The notes beneath the pieces are model-generated. The model was not told the origin of the DNA, made no database searches, and saw only the letters and a list, made by a program, of their open reading frames with translations. The position numbers and the translations under genes were made by a program. From contig CM082578.2 of NCBI GenBank assembly GCA_040954595.2, positions 5,270,001 to 5,334,000 on the forward strand: a stretch of 64,000 nt of DNA. The letters run 5' to 3'. The stretch is from Balanoglossus misakiensis. Lineage: Eukaryota; Hemichordata. This document shows, one piece after another, positions 41,101 through 51,458 of the stretch. Position 1 is the stretch's first letter. Every line of letters begins with the position of its first letter.

Positions 41101-42727
41101 TTATCGCGACAATTTGAGGTAGGCCTAATAATTTTACTTAGTTTGTATAGCTTTAGTTTCTAGTAGGAGGTAAGAATGAATAAACGCCGATATTGCGAAT
41201 ATCCATCAACATATCTATTGACACAAGAAGAGGTCCTGTTTACAATCATACACATATTCACGTTGAAAACAGTTGCCTACCCACGTTTACAACGAGTGTC
41301 ACGTGGCCGATTGCATTAAAAACTGCAATATGTTATTCTGAGCTTGTGGTTTGCCATTGAATATCACCTTTACACAATATTTTCTTAAAGAGATCGTCAA
41401 CAAGCTTTCCACTAAACCCTTGACTTCACATTCTCGTGGCTACCACGACCACCACTTTCGCAGGAATCTGCTGGCTCCAAAGTTTTTTTGGACTCGATGA
41501 CGTCATGCTATATAAAACATACCTTCTCAGTGAGCAAATGACGTAGTTCTAATGGACATCATGCGATCTCTATATATTAATTGAAAATGTGAGGGGCCAA
41601 TATGCAAATTAGTGCAAATGGTTTAAATTTATTATATGTCAACATGAATTCAACGTTTGTTGATGCAAGGCTTGTATTTCCACATTCTGCTATTTTATTA
41701 ATTTCAACAGGTTCATGTTAGGACCTGGGCATGTAATGCTGTGACGTGTCACTGCGCCATCGCTGTACGTGAGAATAACGACGTCATAAGTGTCGATATC
41801 TGTCACGGGACCTACGGCAAAGCTGCCCCGAAGATAACCAAGTTGAGTAACGGCAAGATGGCCAGTGGCGTGAGGGTAAAGAAAGATGAAACGGGAAAAG
41901 AATTCGTGTAATTACAAATTTATGAAATTTAGGTCTTTATTACATACCTCGATGTGCGTGCAAAATCAGTGCGCGTTGATTCGAATAGGCAACATCCGGG
42001 AATGTAGCCTGCCGGTGAACATTATCTTGACCGGTTGCTAAGGCTTCGAGTTCGATGACACCCAGCCTGAACAACAGCTGCCGGAACTATTTTCCCCAAA
42101 TACTTGCTCTTCTGAAAATATTTTTGGACATATTTATTAAAATCAACAGTGGTTTAAACGATGACTATGACAGGAGACCATTTGCATCCTGCGTCGGGCA
42201 AATGGCCCCTGCCGCTCGGGCACATACACCCATGTATTCAGGCAATAATGTATAATAGGCCTACTCACGAAGCCGACTGCTCTAAATGGCATTTTGTCTG
42301 CGCTGATACCATTCCAACTATCGTATAAACATAATCTTACATGTACGTCCAATTTCTTGCAAGTCGATGAATTATCATTCAATTGCATAGCTTAGACAAC
42401 ATTATAGCGTGGTCAGTCACAGACTCACTGTCGTCAGCTTGAGACCTTTTGCCTATTTTCCTCCACGGGTTTCACATACTGATCTCGTTAATCGAACCGT
42501 TCTTTCAGATTGACATGCCTTCTATGAGCTCGGTCCGCGTTGTAACAGCTAGCACTTATATAAATGTGTACCTTGATGTACCTGGCGCCGATTTTGATCT
42601 CTCGGACGGTTTGTGTGGAACATTTGACCACGATAAGAGCAACGATTACAGGAAAAGCGATGGTACAACTTTGGCGTATACCGGACGTCGACCAGATGAA
42701 TTCAGTGAAAGTTGGAGGTACAAATGA
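32137..42727 (+). CDS. VWDE: VWDE-like secreted protein: three N-terminal modules, D8C, vWD (18 exons, about 960 aa)
   Basis: Exons: 32137-32248, 34205-34332, 34987-35173, 35392-35643, 36301-36429, 36659-36864, 37188-37434, 37532-37795, 38001-38105, 38381-38446, 38575-38789, 39309-39395, 39872-about 40010, 40183-40382, 40586-40659, 41055-41118, 41711-41905, 42509-42717; phases agree throughout except the uncertain donor near 40010. Signal core FILNVGVILLYLLVNPAGG. Residues about 47-420 are three repeats of a roughly 120-aa module. A D8C domain (about 421-543) follows, with WYRFTSEAGGEIPTSC, CGTRYPVWINE and GACCDD. Then a cysteine-bearing Ig-like stretch, then vWD (about 790-959; GTGDPHYTTFDD, DGLCGTFDHDKSNDY). 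D8C plus vWD is the VWDE arrangement. It ends at ESW-R, by a donor at 42718 or by read-through to TGA at 42727. No EGF repeats follow, so it is short for the family, which also carries EGF repeats. Residue 12 is an alternative start. Confidence 0.75.
34351..34493. repeat. foldback element with roughly 65-bp arms in VWDE-like intron 2
   Basis: The left arm from AGCAATAAAACACCCCCAGC (34351) is mirrored by GCTGGGGGTGTTTTATTGCT ending at 34493. The arms run through CATGGTATA and GACCAGTTCA to a short centre at GAGCGATAGCGA. It is a nearly perfect hairpin, typical of foldback MITEs, close to the exon 2 donor at 34333. Confidence 0.85.
34496..34660. mobile_element. 165-bp MITE with 20-bp terminal inverted repeats
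   Basis: TATATTATGCCAGTATATTG at 34496-34515 and CAATATACTGGTATAATATA at 34641-34660 are inverted copies with one mismatch. It directly abuts the foldback at 34351-34493. A TA-type target site is likely but cannot be delimited in the AT-rich flank. Confidence 0.6.
35751..35927. repeat. foldback element with two nested stems in VWDE-like intron 4
   Basis: Outer arms 'tatatacacccttttc..tctagcgccctca' (35751-35790) and its inverse (35891-35927), with an inner stem AAAAGCGAGGCCAACGGGG (35808-35826) against CCCCGTTGGCCTCGTTTT (35855-35872). It lies 108 bp after the exon 4 donor. Confidence 0.8.
36911..36980 (+). repeat. GTAT/GT/CCGT-CTGT microsatellite
   Basis: Succession of TGTA, GT, TCCG and TCTG short repeats in the intron after VWDE-like exon 6. 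Confidence 0.85.
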
Positions 42728-43653
42728 TATACTACTTTACATATTTAAATCGTTCCAGTGGTACTGCCATGGAAAATGAAATGCCTTGTTGGGAATGGAC
42801 TGCGTTTAGAAAACAAATTGTATGGTTCAATATATTGTGAGAGTTATGCAGTCTTTCTTCCGGGCAGGTAGCATGAGAGATGTGCTGGTGACCTCTTGGA
42901 ATCCCAAATACATATTGAGGGTCAGTGCCATTACTAGTACTTTCATTTGAGAAAGAACTGGTCAGAATCCTACCTGAGTACCCCACCTGTTGCAGTCTGT
43001 CACTGTCAAACATTAACTGGATGAGATGCCCTCTACGGTAGCTTCTTACGTTTATGTGGGTCAGGGTCATTTGGTCCCTGGGACTTGAAGTGGGTCCAAT
43101 CGAAGCACTCCACTCCTCATTATGAAGAACTATTAAAAAGACCTTTGGGTGTACTACCAGCTGGGGCGGGTGTCACTTGAGGGAGGCATGTGCAGTAAAA
43201 TTCATTTATCATTTCTATATTTTCTTCAATTTATTTTACAGGCAGTTTTCATTTGTCCTCAGCAGTAAAAGATAGAGTAAAAGAACAACTTTTAAAATTA
43301 AGTTGAAAATGTTTCAATAATTTGAATGACTTATACTCCACTGACACAGATCACTTCAGTTTTCACACAGATTTTAATAAAAACCATTTACTAGGAAGGC
43401 AACATTACCTTTAAATTCAGCTAACAATTTGTTTTATGTCAAGAATTCCTCTTCTGGGAATGAAAGCATAAGGTACATGTAGCTGCCAACCATAGATTAA
43501 GTGCCATGGGAGTCTTGGCATTTATTTTCACAATGACCATTTGTGAGAATTCTGGTATTGCCTTTATCACCGCAACAGTCTGGAGATATGTGGCGAATGT
43601 GGCTGTACATCTGTTTTGAATTCCGCTTTCATTTTGTGCATATGGTTCTTAAT
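42728..43653. other. convergent intergenic region, 3' ends of two genes
   Basis: No further vWD or EGF exon for the upstream plus-strand gene is recognised. TTTATT at about 43520 reads AATAAA on the minus strand and is a candidate polyadenylation signal for the ZU5/DED gene. Confidence 0.4.
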
Positions 43654-46600
43654 CTACCTCTGAAAATGGCCTTTTTCCCCACATTGATTTTCTGATTGCA
43701 GTTTTTTTTCGCACTCCTCCACCAACAAAACCAATGTTTGGAGTCCCAGTAACGTCAATAATTCCTTCAGAAGAGTTAAATCATGATTTTTGAAATGGCC
43801 CTTCTCCTTCAAATCATCAAATATTTCTGAGGGAGATCCCAAAGCCTGTAACTCTCGTGCGGGTATTTGCTCATTTCGCAACAGGCCTCTCAGTTTGCGT
43901 TCTTTAACTTTGTCTATACCATTTTCAAGTTCCATGAACAGGATCTTCAGTGGCTTAACTTTAGTCATCTCAAAACCAAGTGAACCTGAAATGATAATAT
44001 TACTTCGTAAGTAATAAGAGATGTTTTTTTAGAAGTGTTAACATATTTGGTATGCATTATTTTTGACACTCACCTCCATTTGAAGAACTGTTAGAAATTT
44101 GCTGCACTTGACTCTCCTACATGAGAAAAAGAGACATCTCTTATATATTAAACAGAAACACACCACCACCATAAAATGGAACATAATGTAGTATATGTTT
44201 CAAATTTCCTCATCATTTCGTGCTTGAAAACTTTAAGGTACTCATTACAGTGACCCCTTTTGTTGACCAACCTGGAAAATTACCCACTGACAGCCAATTT
44301 GTAGCAAAGACACATTCAGTTCCAGGTGAAACCAAATATATTGGATCTGGCACTCTCTCCATACTCAAACTCATTTTTTTCTTTTCAATGCAGTAATTGA
44401 AAATGATACATTTAACCCAAACCCTTGAAATTCTAGCACCAGTAATTTGACTTGTATCGTACAAACAAAATAAATTGCTTTCTGCAATTAACACATTTCA
44501 TACATGGCACAGTCATCTCTTTGTGATACAAAAATGATAACCGATTTTCATTTCAATTATTCACATGCTAATAAGTTTAGGTAGGTTCTTACATTTGGCA
44601 TTGAGAATTGGAGCTCAACGTTTGGTTGCTCATCATTTTTCTGGAACAGCATATGTCCAACTAGATCGCTTGTACTCTTATGCTGCGGTTTCACAGCAAC
44701 AGTGACATCCCAGTAGTTATCAGAATACGGGTGGTATGGTTGACTCGTGTTCAGCACGGACTCTAGAACAAAAGCCCCCTTCGTGGGTACAGAATTTTTG
44801 ACAACATCTCCACTTTTCATATCAATATCAGGACTGTGTGTTGTTCTTTCATCAGTGTATTTTTTATACTTCTCTGTACTTTGCAATAGATCAGATATGG
44901 ATACTTGTCTCATGGTCTCTACCAGGTCACATCTTAAGCGTCTTGCATTATCCTTGTGCTGAAGCAGAAGAATCTTTACAATCTGACTTCCAGTCTTCTT
45001 GAAGTTTGTGATGGTTGAAAGCATATCAGGAATTCCTGGCATGGTGTCTTTGATGTATCTTGCCAACGAATATCTGAAAACAATTCCAGACACTTTCAAG
45101 GAATGAAAATGGTGAAATGCAATTACATGTTCTACCGCTGACCCCACATTTAGAATCACAGATTACAGAAAAGGTGTGTTATATCACCATTACTTGTGGA
45201 TCCAATCAAAGGAAGATTTCTTCAGAGCAATATCGACATAACTGCAGTCATTACATTGCATTTCCACTGAAGTCTATGCTGGTGTATTTTTACAGAAGAA
45301 AACTTCAACCTACCCACTCAGTATCTGAGTGTGAAATTCCACCACATCCTGTTGTACAGTAAAAGAACAATCCTTGGTAACATCTTTCCATTCATAATTA
45401 CCAGCTTCATCTTTTAGTATGCAGAGTTCTGTTTCATTAGATGAGACATATGGAATGTCTGGTGGCAGTGGGATGGTTAGTTTTACAGGCTTCTTGAACT
45501 TTACTCTTTCCCTCTGGCCTCGATTGATGTACACTATGGATGCAAAGGACACATCCAGAGATTCTCCACCAGTTGGGAAGACACTATCAACTGTGTTATA
45601 GCAACAGCCATGGACCTTCAATACAAACAATAAGCCTCATTGAATGTTGTCACTATACCAGTACATACCGGTACATGTATACCTGGCTGAATTATCTCCT
45701 GTCTAAGAGTTTAACTGCTTATGGCTGCAGCCTGTCAAAGTTTTTGGCAAAATTAATCAATCAAACAAGCAATCTATCAGCTGATGCAGTTCCACCTTAA
45801 TCTCTTAATGTCATGTTAATCTCTAAGTGGGGTAATAACAGGTATGGGTAAATGTTGGTGGTTGTGATGGTGGTTGTGGTGATGAAGATGATGATGATAT
45901 TTACCTCTAATATTATAGCCTTTTCATCCTCTATGGCATCTTCTGGAACTACGATGCTAATCCGTTCGTCTTTTCTTGAGGTAAATTTTCCACCTTCTTT
46001 GCCGATATCAAATGTGTCTGTATAAGGTCTTGAAATTGCGATGAAAAGTGAAAAATGGCAGACTTCTACCTTGATATGATTGTCTTCCTGAATAAAAATC
46101 AACATTTAACAATATCATTTTCACTTTAGTGTATGGTCAGAATCTTTATGAACAAATGATTAGCACTTTTGATTGGTGGTGGTATTAATTGCTCTGGTAG
46201 TAAAACAAACATTGTCTCAGAGACTGTGTTTTGTTTTGCCAAATGGAAGATTAGTAATTGCAATGACATTGATAACTGTAGTACAATTTCACTGTGCAGA
46301 ACCATGATGTACCAGGCCCATAACAGGGGCTCTGAGACATATTCGTTATGATGTTTGGGGGGGGGGGGAGGTTGTGTTCCTCGAAAAAAGGGTGAGCTAG
46401 TGGGTACTTACTTCAACAGTTTTCAACTCTTCCCATGTTTCACGATTTTTGCTTGTCAGGATGATCTGTTCTCTCGTAAACGGTTGAACATTTAAACACT
46501 TCCTCACAAGGTAGACTGGTTTCTTCAGTGTAATGTGATCTGCCTCAAAATCAAGGACATCTGACTGATACCATTCAAAGTCTGCAAGAGGGACCTTGGT

Positions 46601-47821
46601 GACGTTCTTGTTACATGTGACCAACAATGTTGTGTCTTCTTCAACACATTCTGGTGGGACCTCGAGCGAAAATCCACATGGTAATTTGTAGGAACATCTT
46701 TCCTTTAGGGAAAAACAACAATCATTACAAATCAGAAATGGGGCTGGAAATCTCCACTTTTGAAGGTTCAATGTTAAATAAATTCTGTCATAGAACTAGA
46801 AAGCATCCTTGCGACCGAAAACGAAGTTCCAGAGACCAGCACTATTGTATATTATTGTATAATTTTAAAAAGGAACAGTTTGCATTGAAAAAGGAGTGCC
46901 TATAACCTGTCGTGGTGCATGTTGAAAATAAAATGCAAGCCAAGTTTGAAACCCTATTGTTTCATAAAATTTCCAGATGTCCTTGATATTTGTTTCAACC
47001 CATCTAGAATGTACTGTTTAATTATAATTTATCAAGTTTGAGATGAAATTATGACAAATGCACAATTTTGGACAGTATAGATATTGAACACAGAACAAAA
47101 CCTATACTGAGAAAAAATGATTCAAAAAATACATCATGCCTACCTCATTAGCAGCGATGAGCAGAAGTAATCTTTGGTCTCTGATATCCTCTGAAATGCA
47201 AATATTTTAGGGGAGTTATTTGCCTGAGAGTAATGTTTACAATAAATTAACATACCAGACTATATTGTAACAATTATAAGTCAAGCTGTACATTTCTTTG
47301 GTTTCAACTGCAATATGAGCCTTCCAAGTCTGTTTTTCATTTGATATGCACTGGACCTTTTATATTGCTGATAAACAAAGTGTGGTTGTCAGGCAAAATT
47401 ATGACATTAAGTGCTCAAAACACACCTTGATGATGAGGTCCTTGGGTTCTTGTACTCTCGTCTAATTCAAGGAGCTTCTTGATTGCCTTCTGTTTTAGCA
47501 TATTCCGTTCTTCAAGTTGGTCAACCTCTTTCTTCAAACTTTCTATATCAGTACCACCTTGGATTAGTTTGTCAGTTAATTTCTTTTCTAGTAGTTCCTT
47601 CTCTTTTTTGACTTCTTTGAGTATTTTCTCTGTACATTTCTTTTCTTCCTTTTTTTCTTCCAGCCTTCCTTGCAGTACTACCATCTCTTTTTTCATTTCT
47701 TCCAGATCCTGTCCAGACAGTTCAGTTTGAATGGGTTTCTCTTCTCTCAAGTGTTTTTCAGTGCTGCTCTCTTTGCTTGATTGTATTCTGTCATGAAGCA
47801 GGAATGTTGCCCATTCTGCAA
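43654..47821 (-). CDS. PIDD-like ZU5-ZU5-UPA protein with C-terminal DED (5' end not found)
   Basis: Minus-strand exons: 47426-47821, 47144-47190, 46412-46702, 45905-46087, 45314-45615, 44593-45073, 44074-44116, 43654-43985; phases agree and give about 691 residues to TGA. First exon: charged coiled coil (LEEMKKEMVVLQGRLEEKK). ZU5-1: CGFSLEVPPECVEED, ending in the next exon at EVCHFSLF, an HFS motif (46049-46057) where PIDD cuts itself. ZU5-2: GGKFTSRKDERISIVVPEDA, then KKPVKLTIPLPP. UPA-like: IVKILLLQHKDNARRL. C-terminus: a death effector domain (LLRNEQIPARELQAL, LTLLKELLTLLG). PIDD1 has LRR-ZU5-ZU5-UPA-Death, so coiled coil replaces LRR and DED replaces Death. Likely a cytosolic caspase-complex scaffold (inference). 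The 47821 border is phase 1, so at least one 5' exon with the start is missing; the CpG-rich stretch at 48.4-49 kb may hold it. Confidence 0.72.
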
Positions 47822-48449
47822 CTATGGTAAGAGATAATATTTGTGAGATAATCACCAGCCAAATCAAAGGTGTTTATGGTGGAGACTGGATAGTCAATAC
47901 ATTATCAAGAGTTATCACTGCACCCTGAAGAATCACATAAGTTTGATTGTCTAGCCTAGCTGTGCTCACACAACCAATGTTTTTTTTTTTAATTTCAGTT
48001 GAGCTGTGTAGTTTTTTTTTACTCTTTGTTTGGATGTCATCAGACTGGAACAAGTCATTGTTGATGACATAGTCCTTGCTTTATTAATAGATTAAAGAAA
48101 CATGGAAGAATTGTTTCCTTAAGCTATTAATCAAGCCTGTACTGAATTTCTAATGAGACGTTTTCTGGAAAAGTTTCAAAGGTAAAGGAATATGCTGTCT
48201 GAAATAATCTAAACTCTTTTCTCCATCATCACCCTGTAACAACATATTCATTTGTAAAGATGACAACTAAACATGAGGAACGAAATAATTCAATAAAAGT
48301 GACATCTATAAAAATTCTGAGAGAATACAGACCCATAGAAAATCTATGATGATATATTTGCTTGAGTTATATAGCATGCATACAATGAAGAAAGGAACCC
48401 TTGGAAAGCCATACTGGACTGGAGAAACACACCCACAGAAGGAAAGTTA

Positions 48450-48960
48450 AGTAGTCCAGTTCAGCGCTAAATGTCACGCCGCACCCGCACACTTCTGCCA
48501 ACAGCAACTAAATTGCTAGAGCCTAGAGTCATACCAGGTGCAGGGATCTGCCCACGCTGGTCGGCGCCGGTCGCGCGCGACCGGCACTCTTCAGGCCGCA
48601 ACCAGGACAAAAAGGTCGCGACCATTGCTATTGTTCGCTGTGATACGCGCGTTTTGGCGTGAGAAATTTTCTTTTTCGGCGGAAATCAAACACATGGGAG
48701 GAGAGAGTCAACAAAGAAACCCGCTAAACTGTCGATAACAAGGTCGCGCGCGTTCGACTGACCGTGCGCGGTACATCGGGTCTACAGCTCGATGCAGCCG
48801 GCTGGGTCCCGCGATCGCGCGCGACCATCCACTCTTGAGATCGACTCCAAAGTCGTTGTCACGGTCGGGATTGCTAATGGCCTCGATCGGTATAAAATTG
48901 TAGTCTTTGAAACCCCCAAAATCGTCATCAATTGTTGATGTCGCCGTCATGAAAATGTCC
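48450..48960 (-). promoter_or_regulatory. CpG-rich island, candidate promoter/first exon of the ZU5/DED gene
   Basis: This stretch is clearly richer in CG and CpG (clusters such as GGTCGCGCGCGACCGG) than the surrounding AT-rich DNA. It lies 5' of the ZU5/DED gene on its strand. A minus-strand frame from ATG at 48950 (MTATSTIDDDFGGFKDYNF) stays open through it and could be the first coding exon, but I found no donor in phase 1 of good quality to join 47821. Confidence 0.4.
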
Positions 48961-49059
48961 GGTGAAAAATTGCCTGTCTTCCGGGTTTACAAAGCAAAGG
49001 AAAGACGCATACTGTCAAAGGTCACGTAATTAGGTCAGGTCGATAACACTTTACATCGA

Positions 49060-49097
49060 GCTCATGAATATTAATAATCTCATTAATATTCATGAGC
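49060..49097. repeat. 16-bp-arm palindrome
   Basis: GCTCATGAATATTAAT, a 6-base spacer, then the exact inverse ATTAATATTCATGAGC, directly before the Gypsy pol remnant. Confidence 0.85.
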
Positions 49098-49949
49098 GCG
49101 ACCACCACTCTGTTTTGGCTCGGCAGAACCCTGCAGGTGTCACCGACGACATCAAACAGCGCCGTAGAAAAGCCAAATTCTACTACGACAGAAATGCCAA
49201 GGCATTACCTGAACTACTCATCGGACAACCAGTCAGAGTAAAACCCCCACCTACTGACAGAGAGAGAAAATGGCGCCTCGGTACATGCAAACAACAAGTC
49301 GCCCCCCGTTCATATCTGGTAGACGTCAATGGTCACCTATGAGTGACCGTGCCTATACAAACGAAACCGCAAGAACCTGAGAACCACCAAGGAGGAAAGT
49401 CCAGTGATGTGCAAAGCAGAATCGTTTGACCAACCAGAGATGACCAGAGGTACACCAGTGGAGAAGCCAACCGTATAGACCACTAGTATTGCACCGTCCG
49501 ACAGTCCATCAAAACCAGCACCAGCAGATGTACAACCGATGAGCAGAAACACAAGAACAAGAGCTGTGAATCCACCTTCGTTTTCGCGCTTTGTTATGAC
49601 TTTGTTATGACATGACATTCAATGAGTGAACTATGACCTGGAAGTGTTGGAGAGAGACATTGCTCAGACTATGCATATGTTCATGTTGTGCTTGATTCTG
49701 TGTTGATTTTGAGTTTGCATGCTTTGAACTCTAGACTTTATTTGTTGAAAGACATTTCGTGTTTACAGTTCCTGCTTTCAAAACGAAAAAAGAGAGATGT
49801 TACGATATGGACCACAGACACACAGTGAACATGCTATATACTTATGTATGATGTCATCCTTACTATTTTGATTGGCATGTAAGTCATCGGGATGTAAGCG
49901 TGGTGATGCGCCATCTTGTAGATTCGCTTGTGGAACACACATCGAAACA
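49098..49949 (+). mobile_element. Gypsy-type LTR retrotransposon remnant: pol C-terminus, PPT, LTR
   Basis: The frame at about 49100-49342 has the look of a Gypsy/Mag-type pol C-terminus downstream of integrase: RRRKAKFYYDRNAKALPEL then WRLGT and PRSYLVDVNGHL. Just after it the frame breaks and continues in another frame (YKRNRKNLRTTKE, near 49350-49395) to a stop, so the coding end is damaged. A polypurine tract (AAAAAAGAGAGA, 49786-49797) is followed by TGTTACGATATGG (49798), a plausible LTR start; a CA at 49948-49949 is a possible LTR end next to the CARD fragment. The rest of the element is absent. Confidence 0.65.
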
Positions 49950-50509
49950 GGTGAAGTTTCTCTTGAAAAGCGTTCTCTGTCCAATGTTTTCAGCATCACG
50001 TCAGGGTGACCTGTTGCCTTCAATGCGTCATATAGTATAGTGTAGCCATTGACTGTTCTTTTGAAAATCTCTAAAAGATACGCTCCTAGCCCAACTCCTC
50101 CTCTCAGCTGTGAAAAATATGAGAATCTCAATTAGCACATACAAGTCATACATGACTCATATTATTGAGTCGGTTGTTACTTCAGATGTCCCTATTAACG
50201 TCCTGCAGATTGCTAGGCTTTTCGTTTGTATTGGTCAAACAGAGAGACGACAACCATTTACCTATGTCAGGTATATTCATTGAGTATTATGGTTTAGTCC
50301 TCTCAAGACTTTCCATCGAACCCGGCCGCCCTCGTATACATTGGACTTCTAAAACCAGCATCATTACTTACTTTTAAAGCTCGATCATCTGTGCTTTTTA
50401 TTACACCTGGGTGTTTTCTTCGGGTGTACTCGACAACCTTCGTCACTTGTAAATTGACAATGAAGAAATGTCTATTGTCATCCAAGATTGCTTTCTGAGC
50501 GGTATCCAT
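49950..50509 (-). pseudogene. truncated CARD fragment of the CARD/Death family
   Basis: Two exons matching the CARD of the gene at 17480-20417: 50372-50509 (starting ATG, FFIVNLQVTKVVEYTRRK) and a 3'-truncated exon from 50107 (LYDALKATGHPDVMLKTL) that runs into the retrotransposon LTR near 49960, losing its donor. No coiled-coil or Death exon follows on this strand. The CARD itself is open and complete in outline, so a CARD-only product with an LTR-encoded tail (stop near 49778) is conceivable. More likely a relic. Confidence 0.7.
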
Positions 50510-50544
50510 AATGATGGGATGCTTGACAGCCTCGTGTATCTAGT

Positions 50545-50775
50545 TATTTGGGGAGAGACAAATGCTCAGAAAGAGGGGGGAGGGAGAATGAGGGCCAGAG
50601 AGGGAGTAGGAGAGCAAGGGAGGGGGAGAGAAGGAAAGAGAGGAGAGAGAGAGGGAAAAGAACGAGAGGGAGACAGTGGAGAGAGGAAGTGGAGACAGAC
50701 AGACAGACAGGCAGGCATGCATATATAGATGGATAGAGGGAGATACAGACATGTAGACACAGGGAGAGACAGATA
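50545..50775 (+). repeat. purine-rich GA/GGGA tract, second copy
   Basis: Diverged copy of 20456-20680, in the same position relative to CARD exon 1; part of the duplicated block. Confidence 0.85.
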
Positions 50776-51458
50776 ATATTAAGTTTCGGTGTAACAGCGC
50801 AGTTGAACGTCTTTCAATATGTTGAACTATTTCCTCGTTACAGGCCTATGAATATCTTTCTTAATAATTTGAAGTCAAAATGGGTTCATTTTAAAGCTCT
50901 GAAGGGATAGATCGATGTGTATTAAACGGGACATTAGCTGTAACTTTTGGCTCTATTTCCAGTATCTTTGTTATGTGTATCAAATGCAATTTCTTACTCT
51001 ATCACAAACATGGTAATATACCCAGTACACTTGTTAACATAACCCATAGCTATGCATAACCTCAATGTGTGTAACAGCCATTGTTATTGTTGACAAATGT
51101 ATTCTACTCCGGACATGAATTCAAATTTTGCACATATAACAATGCTCACTACACACATTTATGTAGCTACATGCTAGTACATGTATATCACCATGTTTCA
51201 GCAATTTGAACAAGAAACTGCAGTGCATATACAAAACAAATTGCCAGGACAAGCTGTTTCTGAGAAGAGTTTTATTTTGACCAAAATGAGCAAATATATT
51301 GTCCCCAAAATTATAGTTTTGAAAAATACTTAGATCATTTCCAGGGACCTGCCACACCAATCCCGAAAGTAATATTGCCAGCAGTTTTTCATCAGCAGTC
51401 AATTGCAGACAAACAGACGGAGAAAAGACGGACATATGACGAAGGACAGATGACTTAA

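Noticed and set aside
48708-48950. 80-aa minus-strand frame as first exon of the ZU5/DED gene
   Set aside because: Position is right and the region is CpG-rich, but no good phase-1 donor joins it to the acceptor at 47821, so it was left as a possibility only.
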